A stretch of 6,715 nt of DNA from a bacterium (GTDB taxonomy: Bacteria > Verrucomicrobiota > Verrucomicrobiae > Opitutales > Opitutaceae): contig JAJXYI010000299.1 in NCBI GenBank assembly GCA_021780625.1, forward strand, positions 1 to 6,715. Direction: 5' to 3'. Shown one piece after another: positions 1 through 5,538 of this stretch; position 1 is the first letter of the stretch, and each line of letters opens with the position of its first letter. Below the pieces are notes generated by a model that was not told the DNA's origin, made no database searches, and worked only from the letters and a program-made list of their open reading frames with translations. A program made the position numbers and the translations under genes.

Positions 1-1
1 C

Positions 2-754
2 GCGCTCTCCACGCTGCTCGCGCCCGTGCTGATGCTGTATCACTCGGTGTTTTTCGCGATGACCCTGCTCGGCCGGAGGATCTCCTGGCGGACGCAGCGC
101 CGCGCCCTCGGGGGAGAACCCAGCCTGTCCGCAATCGCCGGCGCGCTCGGGGCACACACGCTGGCAGGCTTCGGGGGATTTCTGGTGGTCCACGCGGTCA
201 GCCCCGAACTCGCGTTCTGGATGGCGCCTGTGTTCGCGGGCCTGATCCTCGCAATTCCCCTCGCCTGGCTCACTGGATCGCCGTCGGCCGGCCGCGCATT
301 GCGCGCAGAGGGCCTGTTCAAGACTCCTGAGGAAAGCCGGCCTGTCCCTGAACTGGTCGAACTCACCGCGTGCCTTGCCTCGCGCCGCAACCGCAAACCG
401 ACGCCGCCGGAGCTCGCCGCACACTACGGTCTACTTCAGGCCGTGCTCGATCCCTACGTGAACGCAGTCCACGTCTCCCTCCTGCGCGCCAAGGACAAAC
501 TGCCCGCCGCCACGGAGGCGCGGCTCCAAGGGTTGCGCGAGACCCTCCTGCGGGAGGGGCCCGCGGCCCTCGCGCCGGATGACCGCCTCTCGCTGATGAT
601 GGACGTCGATTCGATGATCGCGCTGCACGACGTGCTGTGGTCCACGCCCGCCGCCCGACTCGCCGAGTGGTGGCGGCAGGCCCTGAAACACTACGAGGCG
701 ATCGCCGCCTCTCCGGTCACCGCATTTTCGAAAAAGGAGTCGGTCGCCGATTGA
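2..754 (+). CDS. opgH: Glucans biosynthesis glucosyltransferase H, C-terminal part (partial)
   Basis: The frame is open from base 2 with no start in the window, so this is the last 250 residues of a longer protein (E. coli OpgH is about 850). OpgH is an inner-membrane family 2 glucosyltransferase that builds the glucan backbone of osmoregulated periplasmic glucans from UDP-glucose. The fragment has the C-terminal layout of the family: hydrophobic segments at about residues 1-24, 44-65 and 71-92, including LLAPVLMLYHSVFF, FWMAPVFAGLILAIPLAWLTG and a downstream LFKTPEE motif, then a soluble tail with LVELTACL, YGLLQAVLDPYVNAVH, DDRLSLMMDVDSM and ALHDVLWSTPAA. These match my memory of the E. coli C-terminus (AP-LHTVF, FWLAPIVFSLIL, IPEE, AVFNPSFNAL, RLHFRVW). 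The catalytic domain lies outside the window. Its usual partner, opgG, would be upstream and is not visible. Family assignment is firm. Confidence 0.92.
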   Translation, partial: ALSTLLAPVLMLYHSVFFAMTLLGRRISWRTQRRALGGEPSLSAIAGALGAHTLAGFGGFLVVHAVSPELAFWMAPVFAGLILAIPLAWLTGSPSAGRALRAEGLFKTPEESRPVPELVELTACLASRRNRKPTPPELAAHYGLLQAVLDPYVNAVHVSLLRAKDKLPAATEARLQGLRETLLREGPAALAPDDRLSLMMDVDSMIALHDVLWSTPAARLAEWWRQALKHYEAIAASPVTAFSKKESVAD

Positions 755-790
755 TCCGAGACTCGGGAGGTGACTATGACGCCGGTCAAC

Positions 791-834
791 CCGAGCCCGG
801 CCAATACATCACCCTCGCAATGGCCGGTCCTCGG
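791..834. terminator. Stem-loop between convergent stops (possible two-way terminator)
   Basis: Bases 791-795 (CCGAG) pair with 830-834 (CTCGG), and 797-803 (CCGGCCA) pair with 821-827 (TGGCCGG). A small internal loop (796 against 828-829) separates the two stems, and the apical loop is 17 nt. The structure sits in the 111-bp gap between the opgH stop and the esterase stop, where both transcripts must end. There is no T-tract on either side, so a classical intrinsic terminator is not shown; the role is inferred from position. Confidence 0.4.
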
Positions 835-865
835 TCTCGTGACAGTGCACGCGTCCGCTGCAGGC

Positions 866-2425
866 TCAGAACAGCGGCAGCCGCGCGGCGACATCCGAGG
901 TCAGGACGCGGTTCCAGAAGTCGACCTTCGCCTGGTCCGCCAGCGGCATCGCACGCAGGTTCGCCCCGAGTTCAAACGTCGCCGGCCGCGCAGGATCGAC
1001 CGGCGCCCAGTCCGGCAATCCGGGGCCATTCGGATTCCCCCGTGCGGCGAAATGCCTCAGGTAGGCCGAAGCCTCGGTCGCCAGGCGACGGTCCTCCTCG
1101 GTCCACGGGCGGTCCAGAACGACGAGGTTGTGGAAAAAATACGGGAGATCACCCGAATGGAACGCACCAAACTCAGGATGCTGCGGCCACGGCACTCCCC
1201 GGGTGAAGAAATAGGTGTAGATCGGCGCCCGGGCCCGCGTTTGCCTCAGCTTCGCCCACAGGTACAGCGACACCCGCTCCCGGTCCCGCGCCGCCGCCAG
1301 CAGGGAATCGCGGATCTCCGCCGCCTCCCCCGCCGGATACAGCGTCCGGTACTCCGCGGCAAACCGTCCGTAGGTGCTCGTCGAATACGCGCGCCACGCC
1401 TCCAGGGTTTGCAGGCGCGGCAGGCTGAGCAGGCCGTCGTTCGCCACGTTGCCCACCAGCACCGGCACGTCGGTGCCGGCCCCCTCCTTGAGCAGCGTTT
1501 GCTCCGACTTCGAAAGCACCCAGCCGTCCACGATCGGCCCCATGCCATAGCGCGTCCAGGTCGCAAGCTCGGCCGCGGGCAGCTCCCGGAGCGCCTTGAG
1601 CCCACGAACGTGATGCGACTCCGCCAGCTTCATGCCGGCGGCCTCCGCCTCGGCAAGCGAGGGCATCGGGAGGCTCGTGTATCCAATTCCGCTGTTGGCA
1701 ATCGCAGCGCTGAAGAGCCCGTGCGCCCGCTCCGAGACGAGCAGCACCCCCACGCTCATCGCCCCCGCCGACTGCCCCCAGACCGTCACCCGCGCCGGAT
1801 CGCCCCCGAAGGCCGCGATGTTGCGCCTGACCCAGCGCAGCGCCGCGATCTGGTCCATGAGGCCGTAGTTGCCCGAGGCGTGATGCGCCGACTCGGCCGT
1901 CAGCGCGGGATAGGAGAAGAACCCAAAGACGCCCAGCCGGTAATTGATCGTCACCACCACCACGCCCCGCTTCGCAAGCCGCGTGCCGTCGTAGATCGGC
2001 ACCTCGCCCGACCCTTCGGTGAAAGCCCCGCCCGGAATGTACACCAGCACCGGCAGCTTCGCCCCGGTCCCGGGTTTCGGAGTCCACACGTTCAGGTACA
2101 GGCAGTCCTCGCTCACGGCGTTCTGAACCAGAAACTCGCTCGTCCACGGCAGAAAATCCCCGTGCAGGGTCTGCATCGGGCTCGGTCCGAACTGCGTCGC
2201 CTGCCGCACTCCGCTCCAGGGGACCACCGGCCGCGGCGCCCGCCACCGGAGCGCGCCCACCGGAGGCGCCGCATAGGGAACGCCCTTGAACGCGTACACC
2301 GGCGCCGGATCCGCCAGCGCGCCCTCCAGCACGCCCGCCCGGGTCGTCACCAAAATTTGATTACCCGCCAAAAGGCAGGCGGGCAGTCCGAGCATGAGAA
2401 TGAACAGACAGGGGATGCGTGTCAT
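866..2425 (-). CDS. Secreted carboxylesterase, type B (alpha/beta hydrolase)
   Basis: This 519-residue protein hydrolyses carboxylic esters; the natural substrate cannot be read from sequence. Residues 1-21 form a signal peptide (MTRIPCLFILMLGLPACLLAG), so it should be exported. EDCLYLNVW (106-114) and FGGDPARVTVWGQSAG (206-221) match the two type-B carboxylesterase signatures. The predicted triad is Ser219 in GQSAG, Asp330 in VGNVANDG where most members have Glu, and His423 in GAFHSGDLPYFF. PGG at 131-133 replaces the usual HGG of the oxyanion strand. Length is normal for the family. The start at 2425 is chosen because the signal peptide follows at once and AGGAG lies 7 nt upstream; a longer frame to 2551 adds 42 residues of non-signal sequence. 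The gene is convergent with opgH and divergent from the DUF2975 unit. C-terminus is complete. Confidence 0.95.
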   Translation of the reverse strand: MTRIPCLFILMLGLPACLLAGNQILVTTRAGVLEGALADPAPVYAFKGVPYAAPPVGALRWRAPRPVVPWSGVRQATQFGPSPMQTLHGDFLPWTSEFLVQNAVSEDCLYLNVWTPKPGTGAKLPVLVYIPGGAFTEGSGEVPIYDGTRLAKRGVVVVTINYRLGVFGFFSYPALTAESAHHASGNYGLMDQIAALRWVRRNIAAFGGDPARVTVWGQSAGAMSVGVLLVSERAHGLFSAAIANSGIGYTSLPMPSLAEAEAAGMKLAESHHVRGLKALRELPAAELATWTRYGMGPIVDGWVLSKSEQTLLKEGAGTDVPVLVGNVANDGLLSLPRLQTLEAWRAYSTSTYGRFAAEYRTLYPAGEAAEIRDSLLAAARDRERVSLYLWAKLRQTRARAPIYTYFFTRGVPWPQHPEFGAFHSGDLPYFFHNLVVLDRPWTEEDRRLATEASAYLRHFAARGNPNGPGLPDWAPVDPARPATFELGANLRAMPLADQAKVDFWNRVLTSDVAARLPLF

Positions 2426-2432
2426 GGGGTGG

Positions 2433-2437
2433 CTCCT
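2433..2437 (-). promoter_or_regulatory. Ribosome binding site deciding the esterase start
   Basis: On the minus strand AGGAG lies 7 nt before the ATG at 2425-2423. This is one of the few clear Shine-Dalgarno sites in the window, and it supports the 519-residue form over the upstream in-frame ATG at 2551. Confidence 0.75.
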
Positions 2438-2617
2438 GGTTTGGCAGGACCCGGATAGGCGCGTCCCGCAACCGCCCCTGATGCCACCGACGTCGCCTCC
2501 ACGCAACCCGCCAGAACGGACCAAGGCCGAACACCCGGCCTCGCCCACCACTGTCTCGCCCTGCCGCAGGATTCAATCATGCGCCGACTCTCCACCGGCT
2601 CTTTCGCCCACTCTCGA

Positions 2618-2636
2618 TTTATTGTTTTTCGATAAA
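2618..2636. promoter_or_regulatory. Operator-like palindrome 1 (TTTATTG-n5-CGATAAA)
   Basis: The 19-bp site TTTATTGTTTTTCGATAAA consists of two inverted half-sites of the form TTTATYG. Its reverse-orientation twin is at 2664-2682, and the two agree at 16 of 19 positions. It lies upstream of a candidate -35 for the DUF2975/HTH unit. Binding by the HTH protein encoded at 3419-3628 is inferred from proximity and the usual autoregulation of such regulators. Confidence 0.6.
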
Positions 2637-2642
2637 ACCGGC

Positions 2643-2671
2643 TTGACGAACCCAGGCTGGATATTTATCGA
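2643..2671 (+). promoter_or_regulatory. Candidate promoter of the DUF2975/HTH unit
   Basis: TTGACG at 2643-2648 resembles a -35 box and is followed after 17 bp by TATCGA at 2666-2671, a poor -10 match (TAT only). The spacing is ideal, and the start would lie some 20 nt before the ATG at 2699. The -35 sits between the two operator-like sites and the -10 sits inside the second, so a bound repressor would block polymerase. No other good promoter is visible in this AT-rich island. Moderate to low certainty, because the -10 is weak. Confidence 0.4.
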
Positions 2672-2682
2672 TTATCAATAAA
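2664..2682. promoter_or_regulatory. Operator-like palindrome 2 (TTTATCG-n5-CAATAAA)
   Basis: TTTATCGATTATCAATAAA is a near-perfect 19-bp palindrome. Its reverse complement matches site 1 (2618-2636) at 16 of 19 positions. It ends 16 nt before the DUF2975 start codon and covers the candidate -10. The flanks extend the symmetry: 2614-2624 (TCGATTTATTG) and 2676-2686 (CAATAAATCGA) are exact inverted copies. The centres of the two sites are 46 bp apart. Confidence 0.65.
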
Positions 2683-2698
2683 TCGAAACCCACCCACT

Positions 2699-3415
2699 AT
2701 GAAAACTTCCTCCCGCCTTCCCGGACTTCTGCGCCGGTTCTTTGGATTCCTCCGCCTCGTGACGATCGTCGTGGCGGCCTTTTGGACGCTGATGTTCATC
2801 ATCGATACCTGGGCTCCGGCCAGCTTCACCCACGACGGTGAGGCGATGATTGCGATGGGCGAGATCTCGCTTCCGCTCGCGCCCGGCACCCTGGGCCTTG
2901 CGTCGAACACGGCCGCTCCGGGTTCGCTCACGCTCGGCCCGGTCCAGGGCACGCTGCGCGCGCGATTGAGCAGCACCGATCCGGCTCTCGCCTCCGCACT
3001 GCGCTGGTCACTCGTTCCATCGATCCTCGCGTTGGTTGTCTTCTCCTTTCTTCTTTTCTCCGCCCTCCGCACGGTCTGCGCCAACCTCGAGCGGGGCGAG
3101 GTGTTCAGCGACTCAAACCTCCGACTGGTGCGCTGGATCGGCGCATGTCTGATCGCCTACAGCCTGATCGCGGGCGCCGGCGACGTCTGGGCCTCGTACC
3201 TCTTGGGCGGATACTTTCGGGAACACGTGACGCTCACCGGCCTCGGTTCCGTGGTCTCGTTCCACCAGTCTGGCTTTGTCGTCCCGTTCCTCAGCCGGCC
3301 CGCCGGCTTGCTCACGATGCCCGGAGGCGTGCTCGTCGGCTGCCTCGTCCTGCTCGTGGCCGAGGCATTCCGCCAAGGACTGCAGCTGAAGACCGAAAAC
3401 GACCTGACCATCTGA
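2699..3415 (+). CDS. DUF2975-family membrane protein
   Basis: A 238-residue integral membrane protein. Hydrophobic segments are at about 15-36, 104-122, 145-165 and 205-222, with a long polar, probably extracytoplasmic loop (about 38-100) between the first two. The stretch RTVCANLERGEVFSDSNLRLVRWIG (124-148), followed by a last helix and the tail AEAFRQGLQLKTENDLTI, is the hallmark arrangement I know for DUF2975 proteins. Biochemical function of the family is unknown. Known members are commonly encoded next to a very small HTH regulator, exactly as here, with 3 nt between stop and next start. No Shine-Dalgarno precedes the ATG at 2699; this start is preferred because it begins just before the first membrane helix. 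A role in sensing, or in sequestering the HTH partner, is speculation. Confidence 0.85.
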   Translation: MKTSSRLPGLLRRFFGFLRLVTIVVAAFWTLMFIIDTWAPASFTHDGEAMIAMGEISLPLAPGTLGLASNTAAPGSLTLGPVQGTLRARLSSTDPALASALRWSLVPSILALVVFSFLLFSALRTVCANLERGEVFSDSNLRLVRWIGACLIAYSLIAGAGDVWASYLLGGYFREHVTLTGLGSVVSFHQSGFVVPFLSRPAGLLTMPGGVLVGCLVLLVAEAFRQGLQLKTENDLTI

Positions 3416-3418
3416 GCC

Positions 3419-3628
3419 ATGCCAATCCGATTAAATCTCGACCGCGTGATGGCGAAACAGAAGGTCACCCTGACCGAGCTGGCCGACCGGGTCGGCCTCA
3501 CGCTTGCCAACCTCTCGATCCTGAAGACCAACAAGGCAAAGGCCGTCCGGTTCAGCACGCTCGAGGCGCTGTGCCGCGAGCTGAAGTGCCAGCCCGGCGA
3601 CCTGCTTGAGTTCGTCGACGAGGATTGA
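3419..3628 (+). CDS. Small Cro/CI-type (XRE) HTH transcriptional regulator
   Basis: A 69-residue protein that is almost entirely one helix-turn-helix domain. It opens with IRLNLDRVMAKQKVTLTELADRVG, where the first HTH helix covers about 18-25. The recognition helix follows at about 28-36 (LTLANLSILKT), then KAKAVRFSTLEALCRELKCQPGDLLEF (39-65). This sequence pattern is typical of the YozG-like/HTH_26 group that accompanies DUF2975 proteins. It has no ligand-binding or dimerisation extension, so it probably binds DNA as a dimer through the same domain. It starts 3 nt after the DUF2975 stop, so the two are surely one transcript and probably translationally coupled. The likely targets are the twin palindromes upstream of the unit (inference). 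Confidence 0.92.
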   Translation: MPIRLNLDRVMAKQKVTLTELADRVGLTLANLSILKTNKAKAVRFSTLEALCRELKCQPGDLLEFVDED

Positions 3629-3681
3629 GCGCTGCACATCGCCGGCGTTGCGTCGGCCGCGATCCCGGTTACGGACGAAGT

Positions 3682-4254
3682 ATGGGCACTCCCAAGCTTC
3701 TTCACGCCACGAAGTGGATCCACCTGCTCGAGCGCGACGGCTGGATCTACGCCAGCCGCCGCGCTCCCGGTCAGGCCGAGCGCATCGACGCCGTCAGCAT
3801 CGTGGCCCTCCATCGCGAACCCAACGACCCCGCCCTTCATCGGCTCGTCGTGATCGAGGAGTTCCGCGTGTCCATCGACGGCTGGGAGTTCAGCCTGCCC
3901 GCCGGCCTCCTCGACGCCGGGGAGGATGTCACTTCCTGCGCTGCCCGCGAGCTCCGCGAGGAAACCGGCCTCGAAGTCACGAGCCTGGCCGGCGTATCCG
4001 GAAAGACCTATACCTCCACCGGGCTCTCCGACGAAACCCAGGCCTTCGCGACGGTGCTGTGCACGGGCACACCCGCCGCCACACCCGGCGTCGACGGAGA
4101 ACGCATCCGAGTCCACCTGCTCTCGCGCCGCGACTGCACGGACCTGCTCGCCCGAAACCAACGCGGCGAAGCCGCGCTCTCCGCCCGCCTCTGGCCCCTC
4201 CTGATCTCCGCCGCAACCTCTGGCCAGGTCTGCGGATTCCCCCTGCACGACTAG
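3682..4254 (+). CDS. Nudix hydrolase, ADP-ribose/NDP-sugar pyrophosphatase type
   Basis: A 190-residue enzyme expected to hydrolyse a nucleoside diphosphate linked to another group, with Mg2+. The Nudix box is complete at 75-97: G75-x5-E81-x7-REL-x-EE-x-GL. The residues before it (VVIEEFRVSIDGWEFSLPAGLLDAGE) follow the ADP-ribose pyrophosphatase style, and SDE (116-118) resembles the family's distal acidic loop. The Pro that usually marks ADP-ribose specificity about 15-16 residues after the box is Thr113 here (TSTG instead of SPG), so the substrate is uncertain. The ATG at 3682 is preferred. A TTG at 3625 overlaps the HTH stop by 4 nt and would give 209 residues, but the added N-terminus is Arg-rich and unlike the family. 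The gene is 53 nt after the HTH gene and may share its transcript. Confidence 0.88.
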   Translation: MGTPKLLHATKWIHLLERDGWIYASRRAPGQAERIDAVSIVALHREPNDPALHRLVVIEEFRVSIDGWEFSLPAGLLDAGEDVTSCAARELREETGLEVTSLAGVSGKTYTSTGLSDETQAFATVLCTGTPAATPGVDGERIRVHLLSRRDCTDLLARNQRGEAALSARLWPLLISAATSGQVCGFPLHD

Positions 4255-4346
4255 ATTCCACGCTCCGTTCGCGTCGACGCCAGCTTCGTCCCACACGCGC
4301 CAAAGATTTGATTGGTGATGACTCGACGGCGCCCCACCATGCCGGG

Positions 4347-5150
4347 ATGCAGATGACCGAAATGCTCGACGAAGTCTCCGCGATCGCCCGCCAGGCGGGC
4401 GACATCATCCTGCGCCACTTCGCGCAGCCCATCCCGACCCAGACGAAGACGAGCCGGATCGACATTGTCACCGCCGCCGACCGGGAGGCCGAAGCCTTCA
4501 TCGTCGCGGAGCTGACCCGCCGGTATCCGACCCACCACATCGTCGGCGAGGAGGGCGGCGGCCAGGGCGCGCCGGCCGCATCCGCGCCCTACCACTGGTT
4601 CGTCGATCCCATCGACGGCACCGTCAACTTCGCCAGCAAGCTCCCCCACTTCTGCACCAGCATCGCTCTCGCCACGCCCGACCGCGAGCCGCTGCTCGGG
4701 GTCGTCTTCGATCCGACGCGCAATGAGCTGTTCACCGCCCTCCAAGGCCAAGGCGCACAGCTCAACGGGCGTCCGCTCCGCGTGACGCAGACCGCCGAGT
4801 TGATCGATGCGGTGATCACCAGCGGTTTCCCCTACGACAAACACCTCAACCCGGACAACAACCTGCGGGAATGGGGTGCGTTTCTCACGAAAATCCGCGG
4901 CGAGCGCCGTCTCGGCTCCGCCGCGCTCGACCTGTGTTACGTCGCCGCCGGGCGACTCGACGGCTATTGGGAAAAGGACCTGAAACCCTACGACGTCATG
5001 GCCGGCCTGCTCCTGGTCCGCGAGGCCGGCGGTCTCGTGACCGACTATCAGGGTAATCCGCGCCCCCAGCTCCAGGATCGCGGCCGCTACGTCGCCGCCA
5101 ATCCCCTGCTCCACCCCGCAATGCTCCGCGTCCTGCAAGGCGTCGCGTGA
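4347..5150 (+). CDS. Inositol-1-monophosphatase family protein (SuhB-like)
   Basis: A 267-residue Mg2+-dependent phosphatase of the IMPase superfamily, acting in the cytoplasm on inositol-1-phosphate or related sugar phosphates. Motifs in order: DIVTAAD (39-45), VGEEGG with metal ligands Glu68/Glu69 (66-71), the central metal site WFVDPIDGTVNF (84-95, Asp87, Asp90, Thr92), and the C-terminal KPYDVMAGLLLVREAGG (213-229, Asp216), which replaces the more common WDxAAG. LGSAALDLCYVAAGRLDGYWE (189-209) is also typical of SuhB-type members rather than CysQ. Length is normal. ATG 4347 is chosen as the first in-frame ATG before the conserved N-terminal helix; ATG 4353, ATG 4362 or TTG 4308 are alternatives, and no clear Shine-Dalgarno decides. 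It begins 92 nt after the Nudix stop. A role in an operon with the Nudix gene is possible but not shown. Confidence 0.93.
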   Translation: MQMTEMLDEVSAIARQAGDIILRHFAQPIPTQTKTSRIDIVTAADREAEAFIVAELTRRYPTHHIVGEEGGGQGAPAASAPYHWFVDPIDGTVNFASKLPHFCTSIALATPDREPLLGVVFDPTRNELFTALQGQGAQLNGRPLRVTQTAELIDAVITSGFPYDKHLNPDNNLREWGAFLTKIRGERRLGSAALDLCYVAAGRLDGYWEKDLKPYDVMAGLLLVREAGGLVTDYQGNPRPQLQDRGRYVAANPLLHPAMLRVLQGVA

Positions 5151-5220
5151 GTATCGGGCAACTGATGACAGGGCCCGTCTCGATCCCCCGTGCATTCACG
5201 CGGAGTCGCGGGGCGAGGCG

Positions 5221-5282
5221 CCACGAAAATCACAAAGCTTCCGGGGCTTCGGCTTTCCGTAGCGTGCGCGTATAAGCGCGCT
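5221..5282 (+). repeat. Degenerate direct repeat, copy 1 (CCACGAAAA ... TATAAGCGCGCT)
   Basis: The copy begins CCACGAAAATCACAAAGC, passes through a GCTTCGG-type stretch and ends GCGTGCGCGTATAAGCGCGCT. Copy 2 at 5439-5491 has the same order of blocks: CACGAAAA, then CACGAAGC, GGCTTCG, GCGTGCGC and TATAAGCGCGCT. It is slightly longer than copy 2, the differences being small indels between blocks. Confidence 0.7.
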
Positions 5283-5288
5283 GTGTCT

Positions 5289-5316
5289 CGGTGGGGCGGG
5301 TTATCCCTAACCCGCC
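5289..5316 (-). repeat. REP-like hairpin, copy 1 (inverted orientation)
   Basis: GGCGGGTTA at 5295-5303 pairs perfectly with TAACCCGCC at 5308-5316 around a 4-nt loop (TCCC). Read on the minus strand the unit is the hairpin followed by CCACCG, and it matches the plus-strand unit at 5382-5408. The two hairpins differ at two stem pairs, and each change keeps pairing. Confidence 0.75.
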
Positions 5317-5343
5317 GGGCACACCGCTGGTTCGTCAACCTGT

Positions 5344-5364
5344 CACGGGCCGATCCGTGGCCCG
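5344..5364. repeat. Central hairpin between the two REP-like units
   Basis: CGGGCC at 5346-5351 pairs with GGCCCG at 5359-5364 (7-nt loop). An alternative 5-bp pairing, CACGG 5344-5348 with CCGTG 5355-5359, uses overlapping bases, so only one can form at a time. It lies in the 65 nt between the inverted hairpin copies and may be the stem of the composite element. Confidence 0.5.
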
Positions 5365-5381
5365 CCGCGGTCGGAGCGAAC

Positions 5382-5408
5382 GGCGGATTGGGACAATCCG
5401 CCCTACCG
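5382..5408 (+). repeat. REP-like hairpin, copy 2
   Basis: GGCGGATTG at 5382-5390 pairs perfectly with CAATCCGCC at 5394-5402 around the loop GGA, followed by CTACCG. It is the same unit as the minus-strand copy at 5289-5316, with one base fewer in the loop and two covarying stem pairs. The paired head-to-head layout is that of a BIME. Confidence 0.75.
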
Positions 5409-5438
5409 ATCAGCCCTGTGTCCTCTGGATTGAATCGT

Positions 5439-5491
5439 CACGAAAACCCACGAAGCTGCGGCTTCGCGTTGCGTGCGCTTATAAGCGCGCT
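5439..5491 (+). repeat. Degenerate direct repeat, copy 2, with 14-bp perfect palindrome
   Basis: Block order is the same as in copy 1 (5221-5282): CACGAAAA, CACGAAGC, GGCTTCG, GCGTGCGC, TATAAGCGCGCT. Inside it CGAAGC 5451-5456 pairs with GCTTCG 5461-5466 around TGCG, and GCGCTTATAAGCGC at 5475-5488 is a perfect 14-bp palindrome. In copy 1 the corresponding palindrome is imperfect (GCGCGTATAAGCGC). Confidence 0.7.
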
Positions 5492-5517
5492 CTGATCCAT
5501 GTCGGCAACCCTGGCGC

Positions 5518-5538
5518 CTTCTCGTGTTTCTCGTGGCC
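5518..5538 (-). repeat. Inverted relative of the CCACGAAAA repeat head
   Basis: Read on the minus strand, this stretch begins GGCCACGAGAAACACGAG, close to the heads of the repeats at 5221 and 5439 (CCACGAAAATCAC and CACGAAAACCCACGAAG). With copy 2 it would bracket the TATAA palindrome as an inverted pair. The match is short and degenerate. Confidence 0.45.

Noticed and set aside
770..2458. A 562-codon open frame on the plus strand across the esterase
   Set aside because: It is the antisense of a clearly recognised esterase. The product is Arg/Pro/His-rich with no family motif, as expected for the complement of a GC-rich gene. Only its first codons, before 866, are kept as a low-interest finding.
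2394..2681. A 95-codon plus-strand frame in the divergent intergenic region
   Set aside because: It overlaps the esterase signal peptide and runs through the operator sites, is Pro/Arg-rich and lacks a ribosome binding site.
3157..4296. A 379-codon minus-strand frame opposite the HTH and Nudix genes
   Set aside because: It is antisense to two recognised genes and shows no domain; GC-rich antisense frames of this kind are common.
3606..4346. Upstream extension of the IMPase frame to 514 residues
   Set aside because: The extension overlaps the Nudix gene in another frame and is low-complexity Arg/Pro/Ser. The IMPase family length is reached from 4347.
5222..5491. Possible CRISPR array
   Set aside because: There are only two degenerate copies separated by over 150 bp of structured sequence, with no regular spacers and no cas genes.
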